A stretch of DNA of 64,000 bases from Glycomyces salinus (GTDB taxonomy: Bacteria > Actinomycetota > Actinomycetes > Mycobacteriales > Micromonosporaceae): positions 62,001 through 126,000 of the forward strand of contig NZ_JAELXW010000001.1 in the NCBI RefSeq assembly GCF_016428645.1. Direction: 5' to 3'. The notes beneath the pieces were generated by a model that was given only the letters and a program-made list of their open reading frames with translations, was not told where the DNA came from and searched no databases. Each line of letters opens with the position of its first letter. Within the stretch, counting starts at the first letter, position 1. Shown piece by piece: positions 1 to 8,217 of this stretch. The position numbers were made by a program, and so were the translations under genes.

Positions 1-99
1 TCGATGTCCTCCGATATCTAGGAGTCGGGTTTCCCATCCCCAGACTACATCGAAGGCCGCTGGGCGACATAGCCCCAGGATCGCCGTAACCGGCCAAGG

Positions 100-1461
100 T
101 CAGTCCTCGCTGTTGGGCGAAGTGTTCTCGTTCTCGGTAGTCGGATTGCTGTCGGTGGGTTCCTCGTCCGTGGGTTCCTCGTCAGTCGGCTCCTCGTCCG
201 TGGGTTCCTCGTCCGTGGGCTCTTCGGTGGTCGGCTCCTCGGTCGTGGGTTCCTCGGTCGTGGGTTCCTCGGTCGTGGGCTCCTCGGTGGTCGGCTCCCA
301 GTTGGAGGTGTCGTCCTCCTCGGTGGTCTCCTCCTCGGTGGGAGACTCCGATTCGGTGGGGGCCTCAGAACTGGTCTCTTCCTCGGCCGGATTGATGTCT
401 CCGGAATCGTCATCCTGACCCAGGAGCCAGATCAGGGACACGATCAGGGCCACCGCCAGCGTCACCGCGCCGGTGATCAGCCACGGCACGGCGCGTCCCC
501 TGGACTCTCCGGCCTGTTCGAGCCGGTTGGTCGGCTGCGGGCTGGTGGTGTCTCCGACGGCGCCCATCGTCCGGGTGGCGCCGGCGCCCATCGCGCCCTC
601 CGGCGGGGTCGACGGCGTCACCGGGATGCCGCCGGTGACGACTCGGCCCTCGCGCGCCGAGCGCGCCATGTCGGCCGCCGAGGTGTATCGGGCGCCGGGG
701 TCCTTCTGGAGCGCTTGGAGGACCACTTGGGCGACTCCGGGCGGGATGTCACGATTCAGCGGCGGTGGTGCCTGGTGCATGTGGCCGCTCATGACGGCCA
801 CCGGCGTGTCCGAGACGAACGGCGGCTGGCCCATCAGCGCCTCGTATGCCACGACGCCCAGCGAGTACAGGTCGGTCGCGCCGGTGGCCTCCTGGCCGTT
901 GAGCTGCTCGGGAGAGGCGTAGGCGAGCGTGCCCATGACCGTGCCGGTCTCGGTCAGGCCCGAGGCGCCGCGGGCCGCGGCGATGCCGAAGTCGACGATC
1001 TTGACCGCGCCGGTCTCCTCGTCGACCAGGAGGTTCGCGGGCTTGATGTCTCTGTGGATGATGTCGGCCCGGTGGGCGACCTCGAGCGCGTCGGCGGCGG
1101 TGGAGACGATCCGCATGACCTCGGCGGGGGGCAGGGGGCCGCGCTCGCGCAGTATCTCGGCCAGGGATCGGCCCGTGACCAGCTCCATCACCAGGTAGGC
1201 GAGGGTGCCGTCTTCGCTTTCCTCTTCGCCGTAGTCGTAGAGGGCGACGATTCCGGGGGATTGGAGCGCCGCCACGGCGCGGGCTTCCAATTGGAAGCGG
1301 GCGCGGAATTTATCGTTGTCCGATAGTCCAGCATGGAGTATTTTAATTGCGACGCTGCGGCCGAGTCTGGTGTCGAAGCCTTTCCATACTTCGCCCATTC
1401 CACCGGCGGCCAGCCGTTCGTCCAACCGATAGCGGCCTGCCACTTCGGTCCCGCTCTGCAC
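100..1461 (-). CDS. Membrane Ser/Thr protein kinase (PknB-type, no PASTA)
   Basis: This is a Hanks-type Ser/Thr kinase of 453 residues. The kinase domain spans about residues 10-268, with a glycine loop around G20-G24, VAIK lysine K40, HRDIKPAN at 136-143 and DFG at 157-159. One membrane helix (about 325-347) follows a Pro/Thr linker. The external tail is highly acidic and made of TTEEP/TDEEP pentads, with no PASTA or other folded sensor. The start is GTG, with AAGGAG eight bases upstream. It lies 180 bp downstream of aspS on the same strand. Substrates cannot be inferred; the pentad tail may be a cell-wall spacer. Confidence in the kinase call is high. Confidence 0.95.
   Translation of the reverse strand: MQSGTEVAGRYRLDERLAAGGMGEVWKGFDTRLGRSVAIKILHAGLSDNDKFRARFQLEARAVAALQSPGIVALYDYGEEESEDGTLAYLVMELVTGRSLAEILRERGPLPPAEVMRIVSTAADALEVAHRADIIHRDIKPANLLVDEETGAVKIVDFGIAAARGASGLTETGTVMGTLAYASPEQLNGQEATGATDLYSLGVVAYEALMGQPPFVSDTPVAVMSGHMHQAPPPLNRDIPPGVAQVVLQALQKDPGARYTSAADMARSAREGRVVTGGIPVTPSTPPEGAMGAGATRTMGAVGDTTSPQPTNRLEQAGESRGRAVPWLITGAVTLAVALIVSLIWLLGQDDDSGDINPAEEETSSEAPTESESPTEEETTEEDDTSNWEPTTEEPTTEEPTTEEPTTEEPTTEEPTDEEPTDEEPTDEEPTDEEPTDSNPTTENENTSPNSED
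157..297 (-). repeat. 15-bp tandem repeat encoding TTEEP/TDEEP pentads
   Basis: About nine in-frame copies of a 15-bp unit encode five TTEEP followed by four TDEEP in the extracellular tail of the kinase. In-frame pentads like this are prone to slippage, so the length probably varies between strains. Confidence 0.85.
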
Positions 1462-1640
1462 GTCGAATCGCTCCTTGTTCCTGCCTCGCCCGGGTGTCAG
1501 ATATATCAGTCACGTTCTGCCCGCCCGAATTCGACCCGCAAGGCTCTTAAGGGATGGAAGAGATTGAGGGGCAGTCTGGCACGTGAAACAGCTGGCGGCC
1601 CGAGCCGAGGGGCTCGAGCCGCTCACCTGGCATCGTATGA

Positions 1641-3422
1641 CTATTCGTCTACCTCGTCGGTCCCGGCTTCGGGCTCGAAGTCGATTCCGGCCTCGGCGCG
1701 CTGTTCGGGGGTGATCGGCGTTGGAGCGGCGGTGAGCGGGTCGTAGCCGCCGCCGGTCTTGGGGAAGGCGATGACCTCGCGGATCGAGTCGGACTTGGCC
1801 AGCAGGGCGCACACGCGGTCCCAGCCGAAGGCGATGCCGCCGTGCGGCGGGGCGCCGTACTTCAGGCCCTCGAGCAGGAACCCGAATTTCTCCTGGGCTT
1901 CCTCGTGGGTGATGCCGAGGACGTCGAAGACCCTGCTCTGGACCTCGCGGTCGTGGATACGGATCGAGCCGCCGGCGATCTCGTTGCCATTGCAGACGAT
2001 GTCGTAGGCGTAGGTGAGGGCGCTGCCCGGGTCGGACTCGAACTTGTCGATCCATTCGGGGTTGGGCGAGGTGAACGGGTGGTGGATCGCCGTCCAGCCG
2101 CCCTCGTCGGTGCGCTCGAACATGGGCGCGTCGACCACCCAGCAGAACGCCCAGGCGTCCTCGTCGATCAGGCCGCAGCGGCGGCCGATCTCCAGGCGGG
2201 CGGCGCCGAGCAGCTCCTGGGCCTCGTGGCGGTCGGGCGAGGCGGCGAAGAAGACCGCGTCGCCGGGTTCGGCGCCGGCGGCGGCCGCGAGTCCGGCCAG
2301 GTGCTCCTCGGAGAGGTTCTTGGCGACAGGGCCCTTGGGCTCGCCGGTCTCGGCGTTGAAGACGATGTAGGCCAGGCCCTTGGCGCCGCGGGCCTTGGCC
2401 CAGTCCTGCCAGCCGTCGAGTTCCTTGCGGGTCTGGGAGGCCCCGCCGGGCATGACGACCGCGCCGACGTAGCCGCCGGCCTCGATCGCGCCGGAGAAGA
2501 CGCGGAAGGAGGTGCCGCGCAGGTAGTCGGTCAGTTCGGTCAGTTCCTGGCCGAAGCGCAGGTCGGGCTTGTCCGAGCCGTAGCGGTCCATGGCGTCGTG
2601 CCAGGTCAGCTGCGGCAGCGGGCGCGGCAGTTCGTAGTCGGCCAGTTCGCTCCACAGGGCGGCGGTCACGCGCTCGCCGAGGTCGACGATGTCTTCCTGG
2701 GAGACGAAGGACGCCTCGATGTCGAGCTGGGTGAACTCGGGCTGGCGGTCGGCGCGGAAGTCCTCGTCGCGGTAACAGCGGGCGATCTGGTAGTACTTCT
2801 CGAAGCCGCCGACCATGAGCAGCTGCTTGAACAGCTGCGGGGACTGCGGCAGGGCGTACCAGTTGCCGGGCTGGAGGCGGACCGGGACCAGGAAGTCGCG
2901 GGCGCCTTCGGGGGTCGAGCGGGTCAGCGTGGGCGTCTCGATCTCGACGAAGCCGTCCTCGGCCAGCAGGTTGCGGGCGATGTGGTTGGCCTGGGAGCGC
3001 ATGCGGATCGCCTCGCCCGGGGCGGTGCGCCGCAGGTCGAGGTAGCGGTGGCGCAGCCGCACGTCCTCGGAGACATCGATGTGGTCGTCGATCTGGAACG
3101 GCAGCGGCGCGGCCTCGGACAGGACGGTGAGCGACTCGGCGGTGACCTCGATCTCGCCGGTGGGGAGCTCGGGGTTCTCGTTGCCGGCCGGGCGCCGGGC
3201 GACGACGCCGGTGATCTGGATGCAGAACTCATTGCGCAGCTCGTGTGCGGCCTTGGCGGCCTCGGAGTCCCGGAAGACGACCTGGACGACGCCCGAGACG
3301 TCGCGCAGATCGACGAATTCCACCCCGCCGTGATCGCGGCGCCGCGCCACCCATCCGGCGAGGGTGACTTGCTGGTCGACGTCAGCGGCACTCAGGGTGC
3401 CGGCGAGGTGTGTCCGATACAC
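1641..3422 (-). CDS. aspS: Aspartyl-tRNA synthetase
   Basis: This is a class II aminoacyl-tRNA synthetase that charges tRNA-Asp, 593 residues, the usual bacterial length. The N-terminal OB-fold anticodon domain contains [19 protein letters not shown]. Motif 2 is visible as [15 protein letters not shown] and motif 3 as [10 protein letters not shown], with the bacterial GAD insertion between. The start is placed at GTG 3422 (protein begins [11 protein letters not shown]), preceded by GAGGAG ten bases upstream. The open frame runs 65 codons further, but that extension is low-complexity and has no homology. In actinobacteria this enzyme is often non-discriminating and works with GatCAB; that is family knowledge, not visible here. 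Confidence 0.97.
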   Translation of the reverse strand: MYRTHLAGTLSAADVDQQVTLAGWVARRRDHGGVEFVDLRDVSGVVQVVFRDSEAAKAAHELRNEFCIQITGVVARRPAGNENPELPTGEIEVTAESLTVLSEAAPLPFQIDDHIDVSEDVRLRHRYLDLRRTAPGEAIRMRSQANHIARNLLAEDGFVEIETPTLTRSTPEGARDFLVPVRLQPGNWYALPQSPQLFKQLLMVGGFEKYYQIARCYRDEDFRADRQPEFTQLDIEASFVSQEDIVDLGERVTAALWSELADYELPRPLPQLTWHDAMDRYGSDKPDLRFGQELTELTDYLRGTSFRVFSGAIEAGGYVGAVVMPGGASQTRKELDGWQDWAKARGAKGLAYIVFNAETGEPKGPVAKNLSEEHLAGLAAAAGAEPGDAVFFAASPDRHEAQELLGAARLEIGRRCGLIDEDAWAFCWVVDAPMFERTDEGGWTAIHHPFTSPNPEWIDKFESDPGSALTYAYDIVCNGNEIAGGSIRIHDREVQSRVFDVLGITHEEAQEKFGFLLEGLKYGAPPHGGIAFGWDRVCALLAKSDSIREVIAFPKTGGGYDPLTAAPTPITPEQRAEAGIDFEPEAGTDEVDE

Positions 3423-3624
3423 GGGCTCAAAACTCCTCGAAGGATCTGGCGGATGAATGGTCGGCTGCTGGTCGATGGTTCGCGAGGGCCACCGGTCTCT
3501 GGTTGCATTGTCGCGAACGGCCTGCACCGCCAGCAATCGTATATCCGCCCGCCCGGGCCTCGGAATGCGCCGCCTGCCGCTGTGCGTGCCCGACCGCCTC
3601 GCGGTGTCGGGCATCACGCGGTCG

Positions 3625-4116
3625 CTAGCGCGGGATGGCGCTGAAGCCGAGGAGCCGGACGACCACGTCGAGGAAGCGGCGCGCGTCGGCGACGATCGTG
3701 TCGGCCTCCTCTGGGGTGACGATGTCGGGGATGCCGGCCTGGGCCAGGACGCGCTTACGGGCCGTGCGGGCGAAGTGCGAGGCCCATTCCTCCAGCTCGG
3801 GGGCGGCGCCTTTGAGCAGCTCCCAGGTACTGGAGGGGCGTCCGGGTCTGCGGCGGCTCATGGCCACGTCTCCGGCTCGCACCGCGAGCACCGCGGCGGC
3901 CACGCGCAGGGCCGCCATGTGGGCCTCGGCGTAGCGCTGGCCTGGACGGGACTGCTCGGCGGCGTCGTCGAGGTCGGCTCGCGCTCCGGCCAGCAGCTGG
4001 AGCGGGGAGCGGTTCGGGAGTTGGTCGGCCGGGATGCGCAGGCGGGTGTTCGAGACCGTCCCGGCCTGCACGAGGCGAGCGGTGGACCGGGTGGCTCCGG
4101 GTCGAGAAGCAGCCAT
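3625..4116 (-). CDS. SAV_6107-family HEPN domain protein, SOS-box controlled
   Basis: This 163-residue helical protein resembles the actinobacterial SAV_6107 HEPN family: an [11 protein letters not shown] helix, then [20 protein letters not shown], then a WELL...APELEEWA helix. HEPN domains are helical nucleic-acid or nucleotide-binding folds, and many are RNases; the RNase motif RxxxxH is not evident, so catalytic activity is doubtful. The start is ATG 4116 with GGAGG five bases upstream; an ATG 12 bases earlier overlaps that RBS. A perfect actinobacterial LexA box lies 23 bp upstream over the likely transcription start, so DNA-damage induction is expected. aspS follows on the same strand after about 200 bp with no visible gene. 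Confidence 0.8.
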   Translation of the reverse strand: MAASRPGATRSTARLVQAGTVSNTRLRIPADQLPNRSPLQLLAGARADLDDAAEQSRPGQRYAEAHMAALRVAAAVLAVRAGDVAMSRRRPGRPSSTWELLKGAAPELEEWASHFARTARKRVLAQAGIPDIVTPEEADTIVADARRFLDVVVRLLGFSAIPR

Positions 4117-4138
4117 GGGGGCCTCCATAAAACCGTGT

Positions 4139-4182
4139 TCGAACTTGCGTTCGAGGAATATGGAACCACATGGGTCCGACAA
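4139..4182 (-). promoter_or_regulatory. LexA (SOS) box and promoter of the HEPN gene
   Basis: TCGAAC-N4-GTTCGA at 4139-4154 matches the mycobacterial/actinobacterial LexA consensus in all 12 positions. On the minus strand a -35 TTGTCG (4177-4182) and a -10 TATTCC (4155-4160) are separated by 16 bp, so the box covers the predicted start of transcription, a typical repression position. Confidence 0.8.
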
Positions 4183-4263
4183 TTTGAACCCCCACGGCTA
4201 CCGGAAATCGCCGTCAGGCTACCGTCTGTCGTCAATCGGACAGCTTGTGCGTTGCGGTGCAAC

Positions 4264-4299
4264 GAAAAAGGGCCGCACCGGAAGATCCGGTGCGGCCCT
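4264..4299 (-). terminator. Intrinsic terminator of the metF-TPR operon
   Basis: A perfect 14-bp GC-rich stem (4269-4282 with 4286-4299), a 3-nt loop and a following T5 on the minus strand lie just after the TPR gene stop. Confidence 0.9.
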
Positions 4300-4310
4300 G
4301 GTCGCTCGGT

Positions 4311-4691
4311 CTATTCACCGAGCTGTTCGATCATGTTCAGGTGCCCCTTGGCCTCGTCGCGGCGGCCCAGGCGCTGCAGGGTGCGGCCCAGCAGCATCCG
4401 GGCGTAGAAGTCGGCCGGGTTCGAATCGACCATCTTCTCGGACAGGGCGAGGGCCCGGTTCAGCTGCGCGCTCTTGAAGTAGGCGCGCGCCGCGGTCAGC
4501 ATGACGTCCGGATGCTCCGGGTGGTCCCGCAGGAGCGGTTCGAGGAACTTGAGCGCCGCCAGCGGGTCGCGCTTGGCGAGCATCTCCTCGGCGTCCCGCA
4601 GACGCTGCGTCTCCTCGGGTACCTGGCGTTCCCGCGAGGCCGAATCGATGAAGGCGGCGATCTGGTCGTCGGTGATCTGGTCGTGGCGCAT
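4311..4691 (-). CDS. Small TPR protein
   Basis: This 126-residue protein has about three tetratricopeptide-like helix pairs (DPLAALKFLEPLLRDHPEHPD, then AARAYFKSAQLNRALALSEKMV, then ARMLLGRTLQRLGRRDEAKGHL). It has no signal peptide or membrane segment, so it is probably a cytosolic scaffold. It begins 35 bp after the upstream membrane-protein gene, which places it last in the metF operon, followed by a strong terminator. No Shine-Dalgarno is visible before ATG 4691. The partner is unknown. Confidence 0.75.
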   Translation of the reverse strand: MRHDQITDDQIAAFIDSASRERQVPEETQRLRDAEEMLAKRDPLAALKFLEPLLRDHPEHPDVMLTAARAYFKSAQLNRALALSEKMVDSNPADFYARMLLGRTLQRLGRRDEAKGHLNMIEQLGE

Positions 4692-4726
4692 GATCGGACC
4701 AACAACGGCGGCGCCCGGTGAATTCC

Positions 4727-5335
4727 TTACTCTCTGCGCAGCGCCGCCGAGACGACGATCACCAGCTGGAGCAGCCCGAGCGCGGCCATGAGCAGCCAGC
4801 CGACCGTCGCGATGGTGACCGATCCCGACACCCAGGTCTCGTACTCGCCGCCGCCCGCGAAGGTGATCACGCCGGCCGCGCCGAGGCCGACGGCGACCGT
4901 GAACAGCCGCACCGACCGCTCCCCCAGCGTGACCATGCCGAGGTCGCGCAGGCCGACCTGGCGGGCCCGGGCGCGCGTCTGCTCGTAGATCCAGCACAGC
5001 GCCCCGGCGAACACGACTGCCGGGCCGGGCGCGCCGAGGTTCCACAGGGCCAGCAGCCAGGCGCCCTCCGACAGACGCGCCGCAAGCGTGTCGAACACCA
5101 GTACCCGACGCGAGAATCCGGTCGCGCGGCTCGCGAGCAGCGCCAGCGAGGAGTCGGCCAGGGCCGTCAGGGCGATCAGCGGCAGCGACACCAGCACCAA
5201 GCCTCCGCCGAGCCCGACCATGACGGGCACGAGCAGGCTGGCGGTCAGACCGAGGCCGACGACCGCCCCGGGACCGATGCGGGTCGACAGAATGGCCCTG
5301 CCCACAAGGGAGTCGGCGGGCAAGCGGGTTCGCAT
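4727..5335 (-). CDS. Polytopic membrane protein, degenerate CDP-alcohol phosphatidyltransferase
   Basis: This 202-residue protein has about six hydrophobic segments. Residues 61-90 align with the CDP-alcohol phosphotransferase signature D-x2-DG-x2-AR-x8-G-x3-D-x3-D. D61, A68, R70 (shifted by one), D82 and R87 are kept, but the positions for the second Asp (L64), first Gly (A65) and last Asp (A86) are replaced. These acidic residues bind the catalytic metals in true members, so this looks like a pseudoenzyme or a diverged lipid-binding protein. It lies 25 bp after metF and before the TPR gene. No SD is seen; TAGAAC six bases before ATG suggests leaderless initiation is possible. The family call is moderate. 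Confidence 0.55.
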   Translation of the reverse strand: MRTRLPADSLVGRAILSTRIGPGAVVGLGLTASLLVPVMVGLGGGLVLVSLPLIALTALADSSLALLASRATGFSRRVLVFDTLAARLSEGAWLLALWNLGAPGPAVVFAGALCWIYEQTRARARQVGLRDLGMVTLGERSVRLFTVAVGLGAAGVITFAGGGEYETWVSGSVTIATVGWLLMAALGLLQLVIVVSAALRRE

Positions 5336-5360
5336 GGAGATGTTCTAGCAGACTTCGCCC

Positions 5361-6293
5361 TCAGGCGTGCGCCCTAGTCCCTCTCTTGCCGCCGTTGAGG
5401 TTCTGCCAGACGCGACGGGTGGAGCGGGAGTGGTTCAAGGTGGTGAAGTGAAGACCGGGCGCCCCTTCGTCGAGCAGCCGCCGTCCCAGATCGGTCGCGA
5501 CCTCGACGCCGATGTCCCGGATGGCGTCCCGGTCGTCCTCGACCGCGCGGAGCCGCTCGGCGAGATCCTCGGGGAAGACCATGCCGGTCAGCACCGCGAA
5601 CCGCTCGATCTGCTTGATGTTGGTCACCGGCATGATGCCGGGGACGATCGGGACATCGCATCCGGCGGCGGCGACCGCGTCGCGCAGCCGCAGGTAGTCC
5701 TCGGCGTCGAAGAAGATCTGGGTGATCGCGAAGTCGGCCCCGGCCCGGCACTTCTCCACGAAGTGGCGCACGCCGGTCTCCCAGTCGACGTCCCGGGGGT
5801 GGCCTTCGGGGAAGGCCGCGACACCGACGCTGAAGTCGCCGGAGGTCTTGATGAGCTCCACCAGCTCGCGGGCGTGCTCGATGCCGCCGGGGCACTTGAC
5901 CCATTCGCCCTGGGGGTCGCCGGGCGGGTCGCCGCGCAGCGCCAGGATGTTCCGGGCCCCGACGTTGGCGAAATGCCCGATGAGGTTGCGCAGCTCGCTC
6001 ACCGTGTGGTCGACGGCCGTCAGGTGCGCCATGGTCAGCAGGGTGGTCTCGGAGATGACCCTGTCGGTCGTCTCGATGGTCTTGTCCCTGGTCTTGCCGC
6101 CCTGGCCGTAGGTGACCGACACGTAGTCGGGGCCGAGCTGCTCGAGGTTGCGGAGCGTCCGCCACAGGGTCGCCTCGTCCTTCTCCGAACGAGGCGGGAA
6201 CATCTCGAAGGAGAACCTCGGGGTACCGGAACGGAGCAGATCGCCGATCTTGGCGGTCTGCTGCGGCATCACTGAGGCGACTCCAAGGGTCAT
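5361..6293 (-). CDS. metF: Methylenetetrahydrofolate reductase
   Basis: This flavoprotein reduces 5,10-methylene-THF to 5-methyl-THF for methionine synthesis. The 310-residue TIM barrel shows RFSFEMFPPRSEKDE, VSVTYGQGG, TAVDHTVSELRN, LRGDPPGD, GVAAFPEGHP, FAITQIFFDAEDY and PIVPGIMPV, all typical of MetF. The start is set at ATG 6293 (MTLGVAS), like streptomycete MetF. There is no SD, but TACCGT lies six bases before the ATG on the minus strand, fitting a leaderless mRNA. The open frame upstream of it has no homology. It diverges from the polyprenyl synthetase gene and heads an operon with a membrane protein and a TPR protein. Confidence 0.93.
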   Translation of the reverse strand: MTLGVASVMPQQTAKIGDLLRSGTPRFSFEMFPPRSEKDEATLWRTLRNLEQLGPDYVSVTYGQGGKTRDKTIETTDRVISETTLLTMAHLTAVDHTVSELRNLIGHFANVGARNILALRGDPPGDPQGEWVKCPGGIEHARELVELIKTSGDFSVGVAAFPEGHPRDVDWETGVRHFVEKCRAGADFAITQIFFDAEDYLRLRDAVAAAGCDVPIVPGIMPVTNIKQIERFAVLTGMVFPEDLAERLRAVEDDRDAIRDIGVEVATDLGRRLLDEGAPGLHFTTLNHSRSTRRVWQNLNGGKRGTRAHA

Positions 6294-6353
6294 ACGGCAA
6301 CGGTAACGGTTCCGGTACACGTGTCCTGACCTGCAGGCGTCTCCACCCAATAG

Positions 6354-6390
6354 TTGGGACGGACCCTTGTACGCATAAGGTCGAACCGTG
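6354..6390 (+). promoter_or_regulatory. Leaderless promoter of the polyprenyl synthetase gene
   Basis: TTGGGA (6354-6359), a 16-bp spacer and TAAGGT (6376-6381) are followed six bases later by the GTG start, so transcription should begin at the start codon. No Shine-Dalgarno is present. Confidence 0.5.
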
Positions 6391-7440
6391 GAGCTCAAAG
6401 ACCGCATCGAATCCGCCCTTTCCGCCTTCCTGGAGCGCCGGGCCGCCGTCATCGGCGGGATCGACGGGCGACTCGAGGTCTACGCCGAGGCGGCCCGGTC
6501 GTTCGTGCTCGGCGGCGGCAAGCGGATCCGCCCCACCTTCGCCTACTGGGGCGCGCGCGGCGCCGGCCTGGGCGACTCGCCGGAGCTGGTGGCCTGCGTC
6601 TCGTCCCTGGAGCTGCTCCAGGCTTCGGCGCTGATGCACGACGATCTGATCGACGGCTCCGACACCCGCCGCGGCGCCCCCTCGATCCACCGCCGCTTCG
6701 CCGCCCTCCACGCCGACGAGGGCTGGTCGGGCCGGGCCGACGAGTTCGGGCGGGCCGCGGCGATCCTGCTCGGCGACATGTGCCTGGCCTGGTCGGACGA
6801 GCTGCTGTGCTCGGCCGGAATGGCGCCGGAGGCCGTGGCGCGGGCCCGGTCGGACTTCGACCTGATGCGCACCGAGGTCAGCGCCGGGCAGTACCTGGAC
6901 GTCCTCTCGGAGGTCCGCCGCGACGTCTCGGAGGACACCGCGCTCAAGGTGGCCCGCTACAAGTCGGCCAAGTACACCATCGAGCGCCCGCTGCTGCTGG
7001 GCGCGTCGCTGGCCGGGGCCGGACCGCGGATCCGGGAGCACTACTCGGCGATCGGTCTCCCGCTCGGCGAGGCGTTCCAACTGCGCGACGACGTGCTCGG
7101 CGTCTTCGGCGACCCCGCCCAGACCGGCAAGCCCGCCGGGGACGACCTGCGCGAGGGCAAGCACACCTTCCTGGTCGCGCGGGCCTCGGCGGCGGCCGAT
7201 CCCGCCCAGAGCGCCGCGCTCGAGGCGGGCCTGGGCGACCCGGAGCTGGGCGAGGAGGGCGTGGCGCGGCTGCGGGCGATCCTGATGGACACCGGCGCGC
7301 TGGCCGACACCGAGCAGCGCATTCAGGCCCTGGCCGACCGGGCCGAGGAGGCCCTGGAGGCATCACGGGACTCCGTCGACGGGGCCGCGCTCGAAGTCTT
7401 CGCCGGACTCCTGGTCAAGGCCGTCAAGCGCGATTTCTGA
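6388..7440 (+). CDS. Polyprenyl (geranylgeranyl-type) diphosphate synthase
   Basis: This trans-prenyltransferase condenses isopentenyl diphosphate with allylic diphosphates. At 350 residues it has the family length. It shows GGGKRIRP at 42-49, the first Asp-rich motif DDLID at 85-89, and the second motif DDVLGVFGD at 234-242. The first motif is the simple DDxxD form. Product chain length cannot be set by eye; GGPP for carotenoid, menaquinone or carrier lipid synthesis is likely. The start is GTG 6388, with a leaderless promoter. The gene diverges from metF, an arrangement also found in mycobacteria and streptomycetes as I recall. Confidence 0.9.
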   Translation: MELKDRIESALSAFLERRAAVIGGIDGRLEVYAEAARSFVLGGGKRIRPTFAYWGARGAGLGDSPELVACVSSLELLQASALMHDDLIDGSDTRRGAPSIHRRFAALHADEGWSGRADEFGRAAAILLGDMCLAWSDELLCSAGMAPEAVARARSDFDLMRTEVSAGQYLDVLSEVRRDVSEDTALKVARYKSAKYTIERPLLLGASLAGAGPRIREHYSAIGLPLGEAFQLRDDVLGVFGDPAQTGKPAGDDLREGKHTFLVARASAAADPAQSAALEAGLGDPELGEEGVARLRAILMDTGALADTEQRIQALADRAEEALEASRDSVDGAALEVFAGLLVKAVKRDF

Positions 7441-7578
7441 CCCCCGATCGTGGCCCGAACCGCCCGATGGGGTTCGCCCGAACGGACCATTCTGTCCCCG
7501 GGCCCACTCGCGCGGGTGACGGTGAGGTAACCCGCGGTCGATCCGCTCGTTGACCCCTGTGAGGGAAACGAACGAACG

Positions 7579-8211
7579 GTGGGGACAGAGACTGTGGGGA
7601 TCTTCGGCGCCGTCGGGCGCGAGACCAAGGGCGCATTGCGGTCGGTCGGCTACGACCTGCGCCACTCCAAGCGGTTCAGAAGGATCGGCGTGCTGGCCGT
7701 GGCCGGAGTGGCCGGCGGGGTCCTGGCCGCGGGGACGCTCCTGCGCGGCCCGGTCCCGGAGATCATGGGCGTGGGGTCCGACCAGGACGAGTCGGGCATC
7801 ACCGACGGCTGGTGGGGCTTCGACTCCGACACGCAGACCCAGGACGCCGAGCCCGACCCGCAGCCTCCGGGAGGCCCCGGCGACGGCGATTCCGCGCGGG
7901 CCGCCGGAGACGGACAGACCAGTGCCCCGCCCGGGGACGACGACCGGCCCGATTCCGGCGGCACCAAGCCGTCGAATCCGCTGACTCCGGGGCTCGACCC
8001 GGTCGAGTCCCCGGGCGGGAGCACTCCTTCGGAAGAGAACAGCCCGACCGAGTCCGATGAACCGGACCCGGACCCGACGACCACGACCGAACCCGAGCCG
8101 AGCGACGAACCGACCGACGAACCCGGCGACGACCCGACGCCGAGCGACGAGCCCAGTCCGAGCGACACCGGCTCTCCGAGCGAGAGCCCGCAGCCGGACC
8201 CGTCCTCGTAG
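7579..8211 (+). CDS. Membrane-anchored protein with acidic Pro/Ser-rich tail
   Basis: This 210-residue protein has a short basic N-terminus (residues 10-33), one membrane helix at about 35-57 (VLAVAGVAGGVLAAGTLLRG) and a long external tail rich in Pro, Asp, Glu, Ser and Thr with SDEP-type runs. No folded domain is recognised. The topology implies a surface protein with an unstructured, probably wall-spanning tail. Start GTG 7579 has GAGGG about 13 bases upstream, which is far; GTG 7594 is an alternative. It is convergent with the PrsW gene, seven bases apart. Confidence 0.6.
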   Translation: MGTETVGIFGAVGRETKGALRSVGYDLRHSKRFRRIGVLAVAGVAGGVLAAGTLLRGPVPEIMGVGSDQDESGITDGWWGFDSDTQTQDAEPDPQPPGGPGDGDSARAAGDGQTSAPPGDDDRPDSGGTKPSNPLTPGLDPVESPGGSTPSEENSPTESDEPDPDPTTTTEPEPSDEPTDEPGDDPTPSDEPSPSDTGSPSESPQPDPSS

Positions 8212-8217
8212 CGTCGG

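Noticed and set aside
157-297. Tandem repeats as a possible CRISPR array
   Set aside because: The 15-bp units are contiguous, in frame and without spacers; they encode TTEEP pentads. The helicase repeats are rejected for the same reason.
1842-3644. 600-codon plus-strand frame opposite aspS
   Set aside because: Antisense shadow with Gly/Leu/Asp composition; the aspartyl-tRNA synthetase on the other strand is complete.
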